From Bacteroidales bacterium (lineage in GTDB: Bacteria; Bacteroidota; Bacteroidia; Bacteroidales; UBA932): DNA of 64,000 nt. Location: contig SUYX01000001.1 in assembly GCA_015060225.1 (NCBI GenBank), forward strand, positions 62,001 to 126,000, given 5' to 3'. A program made the position numbers and the translations under genes. This document shows, piece after piece, positions 33,519-42,834 of this stretch. Each line of letters begins with the position of its first letter. Positions within the stretch are counted from its first letter, which is position 1. A model generated the notes under the pieces. That model was not told where the DNA came from, did no database searches, and saw nothing but the letters and a program-made list of their open reading frames with translations.

Positions 33519-35930
33519 TTATTCTCGTGAGGCAAGTTCCTTCACTTTTGCATTGAAGTCAGATGCAGCAATCATATCTTCAATGTTGATGTGCATCCTG
33601 TATCTCCAGTAGTGGTCTGCTACAGCAGGGTTGTTTATCCTCTCGCTGGAGGCATCTTCCTTGCGGATTTTGCCGTCTATTGAGAGCCAGTCCTGCAGAG
33701 GAAGTATTGCCAGCATGCTTGGTGCCGCCATATTTGTCTTTATTGTGTCATAGCACTCCTGTGGGGTTGCGTCACCTGTGCCGTTACGCTGTCCCAGCCA
33801 CATGCGCATGGTCTCACAATCGTGTGTGCTGGTGGTGCATACACTCAAATATGGATATGTTGCAGGGTCACCCAGGTCGGTTCCCAAAACTTTTGGCATA
33901 ATCTGCAGTTCCAATGAGAGTATCTTAAGATTGTTCATGCAACGGGTAACGGACTCGTTGAGCATTCCAAGGTCTTCACCGCAGGTAAGCATATTTGTGG
34001 ATGCAATCAGCTGCTGCAGTTTCTTCATTGCATTATTGTACCAGAACTCATTATGTCTTACATAGAAATAGTTGTAGTGCAGTCTTTTGAACGATTCCTG
34101 CTCCCCGTGGGTGAGAAGGGCAAATTCTTCGTTCTGCTCGCCTCCAATCATAGGGTGGTATTTCCCTTTGCTGTACGGATCTTCTACAAACAGCCCTGTC
34201 TTTCCTATGTTGCCGAACCCCCACGCTGCCAGCTCTTCTTTTGACAATGGAAGGGCAGGGGAGAAGTGACCTCTCATGCCGCTGCGGTATTCAACGGGTA
34301 TCTCCCAGATTCTGAAGAATCCGAGGATATGGTCTATACGGTATGCATCAAAGTAGTTGGCAAAATGGGTGAAACGGTTTTTCCACCATGTGTAGTTGTC
34401 CTTCTCCATTTCATCCCAGTTGTATGTAGGGAATCCCCAGTTCTGTCCGTCTGCAGAGAAGAAATCGGGTGGAGCGCCTGCCTGCTGCCCAAAGTTGAAC
34501 AGATGCGGGTATTGCCATGCTTCTACACTGTCTCTCGAGATTCCTATCGGGATATCCCCTTTTAGGGCAACTCCCTTTTTGTGGGCGTATTCCTTTGTTT
34601 GTACCATCTGTTTGTGAAGATGATATTGTATGAATACATAGAAATATATTTCTGTATGGAGAGGACTCCTTTTATCTGTAAGTTTTTCCAGCAGTTCTTT
34701 GGAGAAGGTGGCATACTCACCCCATTCCCGGAAGTTGGCTGTCCTGAAATGGTCTCTAAGGGCGCAGAATGCAGCATATGGGAAGAGCCACTCCCTGTTG
34801 TGCTTTACAAACGAGTAGTATCCCGGTTCTGCAAATGTATTTTCCTTTTCTTGAGGATAGATGGCTCTCAAGTATCTCATTTTGGAGTTCCATACCCCTT
34901 CGTAATCTGTAGATTCCTTTGCATTCAGCTTATTACCCTCCTGCTCAAGTTGCTGTTGCAGCCTTTTGTCTTCCAATATGCCTACAGATTGCAGATTAAT
35001 ATATATTGGGTGGAGTGCCAGAGTGGATATGCAGTTATATGGATATGAGTCCCTCCAGCTCAGATGGGCTGTAGTATCATTTATAGGGAGGAGCTGGATC
35101 ATTGAGAGTCCTGTCTCAGATGCCCAGTCAACCATTTTACGCAGGTCTGCAAAATCTCCAGTTCCATGGCTGGTTCTGCTTCTGAGGGAGAATACCGGTA
35201 TTGATACTCCGCTGAAACGGGGATTTCCCTGATTGAAATCAGCACCGCAGAATTCCTTTATTATTGTGCTGTGTTTGAGAGTCTTTGGAAGCGGAAGCTC
35301 CCTGTTGTACCTGTTTTCCCAGATCAGCTCTCCGTTGGGCATCTTTATGAGGAATTTGAATTCCCATTCATTGCCATCCTCTTTAGTTATCTCAAAACTC
35401 CTTTCCCATTTGAGGTTTTCCATCCTCCTGAGAGGTTTTGCCTGTGACGGATCCCATGCTCCAAGTTTCTCCGGAGTACCGCATATGAGCACTTGTCCCC
35501 CTTTGGGCACATTGGGGACAGTTACCCTTATTATCAGTTCATTTGTGTGTATGTGGGTTTGGGTATATGGCCAGTTGCTGTCGGCGAAGAATACCTCAGA
35601 AAATGGTGCAGAGAGAAATGGGGCATCTACCGAGTTCCCTTGCCACTGGTCAAATGTCTCTATCTCTTTTGTAGAGGAGTTGAGGGCTATGGCCCTCCCT
35701 TTTCCGGCTTCGTAGTGTATGCCGTTCTCCCCTTTTACAAAATATCTGTAGGATACAATTCTCTCTTTTGTGAGGTTGCAGTTTATTTTGCCCTCCCATT
35801 TCCCTGGTGTTGTGCATGCAAGGGGTAGGGCCTTCATTATATCATAACTTCCAAGTGAAGGTGATGAACCTGTGATGAAGAGGTTCTCGCCCCATTTGGT
35901 GTTGTACTCTATATTGAATTTTATAATCAT
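33519..35930 (-). CDS. malQ: 4-alpha-glucanotransferase with two CBM20 domains
   Basis: An 803-residue cytosolic amylomaltase (GH77) of the DPE2-like type. Two CBM20 starch-binding modules lie at about 1-105 and 128-230 (each with a W..G-type GKWEG / LGAWDPSQA core), followed by the catalytic barrel. Catalytic residues are visible in YRIDHILGFFR (nucleophile Asp), TCGEDLGML (acid Glu) and STHDCETMRMW (third Asp). It rearranges maltodextrins and supports glycogen/starch metabolism. It is last in the panC-panD-flippase operon, 7 nt after its neighbour. Confidence 0.93.
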   Translation of the reverse strand: MIIKFNIEYNTKWGENLFITGSSPSLGSYDIMKALPLACTTPGKWEGKINCNLTKERIVSYRYFVKGENGIHYEAGKGRAIALNSSTKEIETFDQWQGNSVDAPFLSAPFSEVFFADSNWPYTQTHIHTNELIIRVTVPNVPKGGQVLICGTPEKLGAWDPSQAKPLRRMENLKWERSFEITKEDGNEWEFKFLIKMPNGELIWENRYNRELPLPKTLKHSTIIKEFCGADFNQGNPRFSGVSIPVFSLRSRTSHGTGDFADLRKMVDWASETGLSMIQLLPINDTTAHLSWRDSYPYNCISTLALHPIYINLQSVGILEDKRLQQQLEQEGNKLNAKESTDYEGVWNSKMRYLRAIYPQEKENTFAEPGYYSFVKHNREWLFPYAAFCALRDHFRTANFREWGEYATFSKELLEKLTDKRSPLHTEIYFYVFIQYHLHKQMVQTKEYAHKKGVALKGDIPIGISRDSVEAWQYPHLFNFGQQAGAPPDFFSADGQNWGFPTYNWDEMEKDNYTWWKNRFTHFANYFDAYRIDHILGFFRIWEIPVEYRSGMRGHFSPALPLSKEELAAWGFGNIGKTGLFVEDPYSKGKYHPMIGGEQNEEFALLTHGEQESFKRLHYNYFYVRHNEFWYNNAMKKLQQLIASTNMLTCGEDLGMLNESVTRCMNNLKILSLELQIMPKVLGTDLGDPATYPYLSVCTTSTHDCETMRMWLGQRNGTGDATPQECYDTIKTNMAAPSMLAILPLQDWLSIDGKIRKEDASSERINNPAVADHYWRYRMHINIEDMIAASDFNAKVKELASRE

Positions 35931-35937
35931 ATTAAGG

Positions 35938-36924
35938 TTATTCTTTTATACGCTTTTTCCACAGGCTTACACTTATCAGGGATGCTGCTCCGCACAGAAT
36001 CATTACAAGTGCCTGTGCTTCATGTGATATGGTGGCAAATATTACGCCTGTGGTCTGGCTTATCCCGTAAACTTTGGCAAGTGCAAGGCTTACTATAAAA
36101 TGGTAAGCCCCCAAGCCTCCCTGTACAGGTACAACCCACCCGAATCCACCTACAATCATAAGGAACAGCGCATCTGTGCCGTTAAGGTGTGAAACCTGGG
36201 AGAATGCGTAAATGGTTGTGAGGCTGGTGAGCCAGTATGTGAGCCATATCAGCAATGTGTACAGGAGGAACATCCATTTGTGCTGCATCTTGAATGCTGT
36301 GAGCACCCCCTCCAGCAGCCCTTTTGCTATGTTGAATATCTTTTCCAATAATGGTATCCTGAGGATCGTTCTTCGGAATATCCATATTGCAGCAGCTGAA
36401 AGGATAATGAGGAAAAACAATATTGCAATTGGCCATATGAGGGAATTTACCTTCCCGAAAAGCGGCTCAATTATTTCCATTTGTATAAAGGAGCCGAACT
36501 CCCCCCATTTGAAGAGCAGAAGCAGGGCCATCCAGAGCAGCAGGCACAGCATGTCAAAACTACGCTCTATTACAACTGTTCCCAAAGATTTTTCAAGTGA
36601 AACCTTTTTGGTTCCTGCAATTACTCCGCATCTGGCAACCTCTCCGGCACGGGGGAAGAGGAAGTTTGTTATGTACCCAATGTTTATGCCGTCAAATGTC
36701 TCTCTGATTGTAACCTCCTTGTTTATTGAGAGGAGCAGGAGTCTCCAGCGGAGGGCACGGGCAAGGAATCCGAGAATGCCTATTCCCATAGATGCAAGTA
36801 TCCACCACCAGTTGCAGTCACTCAGTCCCGCAACAAAATCACTCCATTTTACCCCTTTGAAGGAGAAATGGAGCAATATTCCGGCAAGGACCAGGAAGGC
36901 GAGGTACTTGAGCACCTTGCCCAT
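35938..36924 (-). CDS. Lysylphosphatidylglycerol synthase TM-region / flippase-like membrane protein
   Basis: A 328-residue protein with about eight hydrophobic segments of the LPG_synthase_TM (UPF0104) family. Family landmarks are ALRWRLLL, NIGYITNFLFPRAGEVARC near residue 75 and PVQGGLGAYHF near residue 265. The soluble synthase domain of MprF is absent, so lipid flipping or polyprenyl-linked transport is possible but unproven. It starts 1 nt after the panD stop. Confidence 0.85.
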   Translation of the reverse strand: MGKVLKYLAFLVLAGILLHFSFKGVKWSDFVAGLSDCNWWWILASMGIGILGFLARALRWRLLLLSINKEVTIRETFDGINIGYITNFLFPRAGEVARCGVIAGTKKVSLEKSLGTVVIERSFDMLCLLLWMALLLLFKWGEFGSFIQMEIIEPLFGKVNSLIWPIAILFFLIILSAAAIWIFRRTILRIPLLEKIFNIAKGLLEGVLTAFKMQHKWMFLLYTLLIWLTYWLTSLTTIYAFSQVSHLNGTDALFLMIVGGFGWVVPVQGGLGAYHFIVSLALAKVYGISQTTGVIFATISHEAQALVMILCGAASLISVSLWKKRIKE

Positions 36925-36925
36925 C

Positions 36926-37276
36926 TTATAGAAGTTTGTTTGTTAAGGAGTCTGGGAACACAACTTTAGGTTTGAATGTTGAGGCCTCTTCTGGGGTCAT
37001 CTGGGCATAAGCCATTATTATTACAAGGTCCCCAACCTCAAATTTGCGTGCAGCAGCTCCGTTCAAGCAGATTTTTCCGCTGCCTCTCTCCCCTTTTATC
37101 ACGTATGTGTCTACTCTCTCGCCATTGTTTATGTTTACAATAGTAACTTTTTCGTTTTCATAGAGCCCTGCTGCTTCAACCAGGTCTTCATCTATGGTGA
37201 TGCTGCCAATGTAGTTGAGATTAGCCTCAGTTACACTTACACGGTGAATCTTGGATTTAAGTATTTCAAGTAGCAT
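36926..37276 (-). CDS. panD: Aspartate 1-decarboxylase
   Basis: A 116-residue pyruvoyl enzyme making beta-alanine from aspartate for pantothenate. The self-cleavage site Gly24-Ser25 is in NYIGSITID; Ser25 becomes the pyruvoyl group. [15 protein letters not shown] is the conserved C-terminal motif. It lies 3 nt after panC, whose product uses its beta-alanine. Confidence 0.96.
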   Translation of the reverse strand: MLLEILKSKIHRVSVTEANLNYIGSITIDEDLVEAAGLYENEKVTIVNINNGERVDTYVIKGERGSGKICLNGAAARKFEVGDLVIIMAYAQMTPEEASTFKPKVVFPDSLTNKLL

Positions 37277-37279
37277 AGG

Positions 37280-38119
37280 TTATTTGATTTTAATATTGTC
37301 AATTAGTCTTACAGGGCGGGCATATACTGCACACCACAATTGGATTTTTTCTGCATCATCCCAAGATGAAACAGGTTTGAGCATATCTGCATCAACCAGT
37401 TCTATATATTCTGTTTCAAGCTCCGGATTGGTGTTGATATTGTTTGTAACTGCCTCAATTACCTGCGCGGGAGACATTGTCTTTGAGTACTCTACCGCTT
37501 TTTTCAGGCATTTGTAGATGTGTGGGGCAGCTTCCCTCTGTGCAGGGGTGAGCAATGTGTTGCGGGAACTCTTTGCCAGACCGTCCTCCTCCCTCAGTAT
37601 AGGGCACTGGACAATCTCAAGCTGGTAGTTCAAATCCTTAACAAAGTATTTTATGATGGCAACCTGCTGGAAGTCTTTTTCCCCAAAGAATGCGAAATGG
37701 GGTTTTACAATGTCAAACAGGCGGGTTACCACCTGTGCAACACCGTTGAAGTGGCCCGGTCTGCGTGGACCTTCGCCGTATGCATCCAAGCCCCCAAGAT
37801 TGAATACTCTCTCGTCGGGAGTAGGGTAAATGTCAATTACCCTTGGGGCAAAGGCAATGTCAACACCGTTTGCCTCAAGAAGTGCACAATCTGCCTCAAG
37901 TGTCCTTGGATATGTTGCAAGGTCCTGAGGATTATTGAACTGGGTTGGATTTACGAATATGCTTACTATAGTGTGCTTGCATTTTGCAACGGAATGCTCT
38001 ACCAATGAGATATGCCCCTGGTGAAGTGCCCCCATGGTTGGCACAAAACCTATGCTCTCCTGGTTCTGGAGGGCTTTACGGGCCTGAATGAACTCTTCTA
38101 AAGTTTTTGCTACAATCAT
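37280..38119 (-). CDS. panC: Pantothenate synthetase
   Basis: A 279-residue enzyme joining pantoate and beta-alanine. The nucleotide-binding PTMGALHQGH motif is at residues 27-36; FVNPTQFNN, FGEKDFQQV and the KMSKS-like AKSSRN loop are present. The ATG at 38119 gives the usual N-terminus. A -7 box TAGGTTTG (minus strand 38148-38141) lies just upstream. A decayed copy of part of this gene lies at 44563-44690. Confidence 0.95.
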   Translation of the reverse strand: MIVAKTLEEFIQARKALQNQESIGFVPTMGALHQGHISLVEHSVAKCKHTIVSIFVNPTQFNNPQDLATYPRTLEADCALLEANGVDIAFAPRVIDIYPTPDERVFNLGGLDAYGEGPRRPGHFNGVAQVVTRLFDIVKPHFAFFGEKDFQQVAIIKYFVKDLNYQLEIVQCPILREEDGLAKSSRNTLLTPAQREAAPHIYKCLKKAVEYSKTMSPAQVIEAVTNNINTNPELETEYIELVDADMLKPVSSWDDAEKIQLWCAVYARPVRLIDNIKIK

Positions 38120-38140
38120 TTTGTATAAGTTTACAACCTG

Positions 38141-38218
38141 CAAACCTACAAAAAAATATAATACCAAGTATTATTTAAGTTCAAAATGGGACATTGGCAC
38201 TATTTTTCCCTATATTTG
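38141..38218. promoter_or_regulatory. Divergent promoter region of panC and cassette 1
   Basis: TAGGTTTG on the minus strand (38141-38148 in plus coordinates) faces panC and TATATTTG (38211-38218) faces cassette 1; both match TAnnTTTG. No clear -33 elements. Part of this region recurs, decayed, upstream of cassette 2 (about 44693-44750). Confidence 0.45.
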
Positions 38219-38247
38219 TATTATATCCTGTCTTAAATGATACTTGT

Positions 38248-38913
38248 ATGAAGCGCAGTTGTATATGCATGTTCCAGCTTGTCTTTCTGATATTTTGTTT
38301 CCAGAGCCTGTGGTGCCAGGAAGATTATCTGCAGAAGAGACAGTTGGATGCTGTCATTTACAGAGGGCCTGTTGCCCTCAAATATCCTTTCCTGTTTAGT
38401 GGAAGCGTATATGTGTTTTCGGACGAATTTATTCAGGGATCAGTTGTCTATAATCAGAAAAACTATTCCGGAGCATTGCTTAATCTTGATGCCCACCGTG
38501 ATGAGTTGTGTATAAAGCTTCCTCAGAGCGGGGTTGTGATTGTTTTGTCAAAGGATCTTGTGGATGAGTTTTCATTGGGAGAGAAGCGTTTTATAAAAGG
38601 GAAGTGGAAAGATACGGATTTGGAAAATTCATATTGTCAGGAGCTGTATGCCGGCAATATTTCAATTCTCAAGAGGGTTGGGAAGGATTTTTATCTTGAG
38701 GATGGTGTCAAACCCTCAGTTTACGAAAATGTGAAATATTATCTGGTTAAGGAAAATGTCCCGTACAGATTGAAGAGGATAGAATCAATAGGCAAGTTTT
38801 ACAGGAAGGATTTAAGGAAGAAAATCATGAGGGCGTTGGGCCAAATGAAGGTGTCGGTGGAAGAGACAGATGAAGTTTACCGCCGTATAGGAGCCGTTAT
38901 TGACAATTTATAA
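38248..38913 (+). CDS. Cassette 1 gene a: small secreted protein of unknown family
   Basis: A 221-residue protein with a hydrophobic leader (MKRSCICMFQLVFLIFCFQS, then LWCQ). I do not recognise a named family. All three cassette paralogues share 'DAxIYRGP', 'KYPF...G..Y..S..F..G.VVYN', '(L)NLDAHRDEL' and a basic C-terminal tail with 'KYYLVK...P.R.K'. Repeated beta-strand patterns suggest a compact periplasmic or surface domain. It is the first gene of the cassette and lies 9 nt before the receptor gene. Its constant position implies it works with that receptor. Confidence 0.6.
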   Translation: MKRSCICMFQLVFLIFCFQSLWCQEDYLQKRQLDAVIYRGPVALKYPFLFSGSVYVFSDEFIQGSVVYNQKNYSGALLNLDAHRDELCIKLPQSGVVIVLSKDLVDEFSLGEKRFIKGKWKDTDLENSYCQELYAGNISILKRVGKDFYLEDGVKPSVYENVKYYLVKENVPYRLKRIESIGKFYRKDLRKKIMRALGQMKVSVEETDEVYRRIGAVIDNL

Positions 38914-38922
38914 AGGAGAGGG

Positions 38923-41586
38923 ATGGGTACATTAAGGAAAATATTGGTTTTGATTATGGCAGCAGTACCTTTTGTGGCTTTTTCACAACAGGTTAATGTG
39001 CACCGCAATATAGGAATCGATTCATTGATGGCACTTATGCAGAAGGTCTCTCCGCAGAAGATATTTTATGTTGCCGGAGATGATTCCCGCAATGTAAACT
39101 TTACAATAGAAGTGCTGGATGGAAAAGGTTTGTTGGAGCAGATAAGGGAAGCTCTGTATGAGAAAGGTTATTCGGTTACACCTTTTGAGGGGAATCTGCT
39201 TGTCCTTAAAGGACTTGGGCCAACCGATTCTTTGCCGCATGATTTCTTTGCTGCAAGGAAGGATGTTAAGGTGAAGGATAGTGCCAAAGATCATATAGAT
39301 GCGATAGAAAATGTAAAGAATGTTGCTACAACTGAGAATAAGGTTTATCAGATAGGCAGCAGACAGAATGCAAAGAGTGGCAGGGCTTATTTGAGCGGTT
39401 ATGTGAGGGATTCCCGTACGGGAGAACCTGTAGTTGGAGTGACCCTGTATGACAACTCCTCCAAGAAACATGTCCAGAGTGACGGGAACGGATTCTACAG
39501 ACTGTTGCTTGGAACCGGAGAGAGGGAACTCGAGGTTTCCGGCTATTCATATGAGGATTCCAAAGTGCACCTGGAGGTTTATGGGGACGGCAACCTTGAT
39601 ATAATTGTCAGGGAAAAGGTGTTCTCCCTCAATGAGGTGGTGGTAGCGGCCGAGAGTGCAGACAACATCAGGAGCACTGAGATGGGAATTGAGAGGATAA
39701 GGGTTGACAAAATAAAGAATGTCCCTACGGTCTTGGGAGAAACGGACATTGTAAAAATAATACTTACACTCCCCGGTGTGAAGTCTGTGGGGGAGGCTTC
39801 AGGCGGCTTTAATGTAAGGGGTGGTGCAACAGACCAGAATCTTGTACTTTTCAACGGAGGGACAGTGTACAACCCTTCACATCTTTTTGGAATGTTTTCC
39901 GGTTTTAATCCCGATATAGCCAGCAATATTGAGTTGTACAAATGTTCAATTCCGGTGGAGTATGGAGGGAGGATTTCATCTGTCCTTGATGTGAAGAACA
40001 GGGAGGGCAACAATAAGAATGTATCAGGCTCACTAAGTGCAGGACTCCTTACAGCCAGGGGGCATATTGAAGGTCCATTGGGGAAGAAGACTACTTTTAT
40101 TGCTGCTGCAAGAGCCACATATTCAGACTGGTTGCTTGGCCTGTTGCCTGAGGAGAGCGAATACCGCAATGGGACGGCATCATTTTATGACATTTCTGCC
40201 GGCGTAACCCACAAGTTTAACGGGAAGAACACTTTGCAGCTGAACGGTTATTATTCAGATGATGCATTCAGTTTCAGTGTGGATACAAGTTACCGTTACA
40301 GGAATATGAATATTTCATTAAAGTGGAACAGCAATTTCAATGAACGCAATTCCATGGAGGCAACTGCAGGTTATGACAAATATGGATATGTTACTGTAGA
40401 CGATTTTAATCCTTCCCAGGCATATGAGATGTCTTATGATATAGGTCAGATTTATACTAAGGCCAAGTTCAGGACACTCCTAAATGATGAACATTCATTG
40501 GTGTATGGTGCAGATGTGCTGCATTATGATATCGTTCCAGGGAGATATCTCCCATATGGAAACAGCTCTTTGGCCGTTCCAAAAATAATGGAAAAGGAGA
40601 ATGCGGTTGAAGGGGCAATATATATGAGTGATGTGTGGAACGTTTCGGAAAAATTGTCGGCAGACTGCGGAGTGAGGTTCTCAATGTTCAATTCTGACAA
40701 GTTCTACTGCGGACCGGAGATAAGATTGTCGGGAAGATATATTTTGAAGGATGGCGTTTCCCTGAAGTTGGGATTCAACAGCATGAGGCAATACATACAT
40801 ATGCTTTCCAATACTGTTTCAATTTCTCCTACAGATACATGGAAACTGAGTGACAAGGAGTTGAAACCGCAGAGCGGATGGCAGTTGGCAGGTGGGCTGT
40901 ATGCATCCGTTTTCAGGAACAGGGTGGATGCATCTGTAGAGGTATATTACAAGAGGATGAGGAATTATCTTGATTACAAGAGTGGGGCTGTTATTCTTAT
41001 GAATGAAAATATTGCAGATGATGTTGTCCCTGTAAAAGGAAAGGCTTATGGTGTGGAACTGATGCTCAAGAAGCCGCTGGGCAAACTTAACGGATGGGTT
41101 TCGTATACATATTCAAGGACAAGGCTCAAGGAGGATTCTGACCGGGGTACTGCAGCAATCAATAAAGGGAGATGGTATAACGCCTCCTTTGACAAGCCTC
41201 ATGAATTGAAGCTGGTGGGGAACTATAAATTTACACATAGGGTAAGCGTGTCTGTAAATGGAGATTATGCAACAGGCCGTCCTGTTACTGTTCCTGCAGC
41301 CAAATATTTTTATGGTGGAGGTTACAGGCTTTATTTTACGGAGAGAAACTCCTATAGGATTCCGGATTATTTCAGAATTGATGCATCGGTAAACATTGAG
41401 CCTACACACAGGATAAAGGCGTTTACACATTTCTCTTTTACAGTGGGTGTGTATAATGTTACCGGGAGGAAAAATGTATATTCCGTTTTCTTTGAAAACA
41501 AGGGTGCGGGAGAAAAAGTGAACGGTTATAAAATGAGTGTTTTTGGGGCACAGATACCTTATCTCACACTCAACTTTAAATTTTAG
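38923..41586 (+). CDS. Cassette 1 gene b: STN-type TonB-dependent receptor
   Basis: An 887-residue outer-membrane receptor. Signal peptide 1-22; STN/secretin-like domain about 25-98 (NIGIDSLMALMQK, GNLLVLKGLG); carboxypeptidase-like regulatory domain about 153-235 (AYLSGYVRDSRTGEPVVGVT); plug about 265-380 with LPGVKSVGEASGGFNVRGG and DQNLVLFNGGTVYNPSHLFG; then a 22-strand-type barrel ending in YLTLNFKF. An STN domain usually signals to a FecR-type anti-sigma factor, but no sigma/anti-sigma pair is encoded nearby. The plug is strongly conserved between the three cassettes, while the STN region and linker diverge. Substrate unknown. Confidence 0.9.
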   Translation: MGTLRKILVLIMAAVPFVAFSQQVNVHRNIGIDSLMALMQKVSPQKIFYVAGDDSRNVNFTIEVLDGKGLLEQIREALYEKGYSVTPFEGNLLVLKGLGPTDSLPHDFFAARKDVKVKDSAKDHIDAIENVKNVATTENKVYQIGSRQNAKSGRAYLSGYVRDSRTGEPVVGVTLYDNSSKKHVQSDGNGFYRLLLGTGERELEVSGYSYEDSKVHLEVYGDGNLDIIVREKVFSLNEVVVAAESADNIRSTEMGIERIRVDKIKNVPTVLGETDIVKIILTLPGVKSVGEASGGFNVRGGATDQNLVLFNGGTVYNPSHLFGMFSGFNPDIASNIELYKCSIPVEYGGRISSVLDVKNREGNNKNVSGSLSAGLLTARGHIEGPLGKKTTFIAAARATYSDWLLGLLPEESEYRNGTASFYDISAGVTHKFNGKNTLQLNGYYSDDAFSFSVDTSYRYRNMNISLKWNSNFNERNSMEATAGYDKYGYVTVDDFNPSQAYEMSYDIGQIYTKAKFRTLLNDEHSLVYGADVLHYDIVPGRYLPYGNSSLAVPKIMEKENAVEGAIYMSDVWNVSEKLSADCGVRFSMFNSDKFYCGPEIRLSGRYILKDGVSLKLGFNSMRQYIHMLSNTVSISPTDTWKLSDKELKPQSGWQLAGGLYASVFRNRVDASVEVYYKRMRNYLDYKSGAVILMNENIADDVVPVKGKAYGVELMLKKPLGKLNGWVSYTYSRTRLKEDSDRGTAAINKGRWYNASFDKPHELKLVGNYKFTHRVSVSVNGDYATGRPVTVPAAKYFYGGGYRLYFTERNSYRIPDYFRIDASVNIEPTHRIKAFTHFSFTVGVYNVTGRKNVYSVFFENKGAGEKVNGYKMSVFGAQIPYLTLNFKF

Positions 41587-41598
41587 GAGGAGACTGGA

Positions 41599-42804
41599 AT
41601 GGGAAATACAGGAAAATTCATATTGTTGCTCTTGTTGCCGATAATATATGGGTGTGTATATGAGTTTGAGCCCACAGATGTCCAAGTGCCGGGAGCGGAT
41701 GGGAAAATGCTGGTTATAGAGGGGGATATAATTGCCGGGGGCATCACACAGGTTTCTGTGAGTTATACCACAAAGGCTCTGGAATATGATTATATATGGG
41801 ATTGGTTAAAAGGCGTTTCAGTCTGGGTTGAAAATGAAGCAGGTGAGATATGGGGCAGTGCCCCACCTGAGGATGTACAGGATACATCAAGCTATAAGTT
41901 GGTTACTCCATACCTGTATCAGATACATAAGATTGACACCCGGGAATTGCCGCTTGATGCAAAATACAGGCTGTGTGTCTCTGTGCCGGATAAGGGGGAG
42001 TACATGTCATCTTTCAAACCGGTAATGGCAACTCCGCCAATAGATAGCATAACATGGTCTGTTTCTCCCGACAGTCTTCAGGCATTTCTGGAGGTGACCA
42101 CACACGACGACCGGCAGCAGTCGGGATATTACAGATGGTTTTACAGGGAAAATTGGGAAAACAGTCCGGACCTGATACCAAATATAAGATATAATTATAA
42201 CCTGAATCTTATGGAGAGGTACAGTGAGGAGCAGAAGCAGATGATGCAGGGTTGTCTTGGAGAGTCATATTCGTCCCAGATACTTGTGGCGTCAACAGAA
42301 AAACTTGGAAAAAACCATTTGAACAGGCAAAGGATTGCCGGAATTGGTTCCAATGACAAAAGGGTAAAGGGGCTTTATTGTATAACTGTAATCCAGACAG
42401 CAATGGATAAGGAAGGTTATGCTTATTGGGAGTCCATCAGGAAGAATACTACCGGCATGGGCGGATTGTTTGATCCTCAGCCGAGCGAGATAAACGGCAA
42501 TATCACCTCCGTTACCAATCCGGGTGAAACGGTTATAGGATACATAAATGTATGTACCGCTTCTGTAGGCAGACGTTTCATAGATTGGGAAAAGACAGGT
42601 ATATATGACAAGAAAGGGTGTATGAATATGGTGATGTATCCGCAGCAGGAGTGGCGCATTTTGTATGAAAGCGGAAAACGTCCTGTATATTACGGTATGA
42701 CAGAAAGCGGTTATGAGGATACGGGGATTGCAGCATGGGTGGATGAGAAATGTGTGACTGTAGGTGAATGTTTCAGAAAGCCTCCTTTCTGGCCGGAAAA
42801 GTAA
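41599..42804 (+). CDS. Cassette 1 gene c: DUF4249 lipoprotein
   Basis: A 401-residue lipoprotein with lipobox Cys19 in LPIIYGCVYEFEP. The start of the mature domain (MLVIEGDIIAGGITQVSVS), 'IDTRELPLDAKYRLCVSVP' and the C-terminal Cys followed by KPPFWP mark the DUF4249 family. DUF4249 genes commonly sit beside TonB-dependent receptors in Bacteroidota; function is not known to me. It is probably a surface-exposed ligand-binding partner of the receptor. It begins 12 nt after gene b. Confidence 0.85.
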   Translation: MGNTGKFILLLLLPIIYGCVYEFEPTDVQVPGADGKMLVIEGDIIAGGITQVSVSYTTKALEYDYIWDWLKGVSVWVENEAGEIWGSAPPEDVQDTSSYKLVTPYLYQIHKIDTRELPLDAKYRLCVSVPDKGEYMSSFKPVMATPPIDSITWSVSPDSLQAFLEVTTHDDRQQSGYYRWFYRENWENSPDLIPNIRYNYNLNLMERYSEEQKQMMQGCLGESYSSQILVASTEKLGKNHLNRQRIAGIGSNDKRVKGLYCITVIQTAMDKEGYAYWESIRKNTTGMGGLFDPQPSEINGNITSVTNPGETVIGYINVCTASVGRRFIDWEKTGIYDKKGCMNMVMYPQQEWRILYESGKRPVYYGMTESGYEDTGIAAWVDEKCVTVGECFRKPPFWPEK

Positions 42805-42834
42805 AAGTAAAGAACTGCAAATTAAAGAGGATGT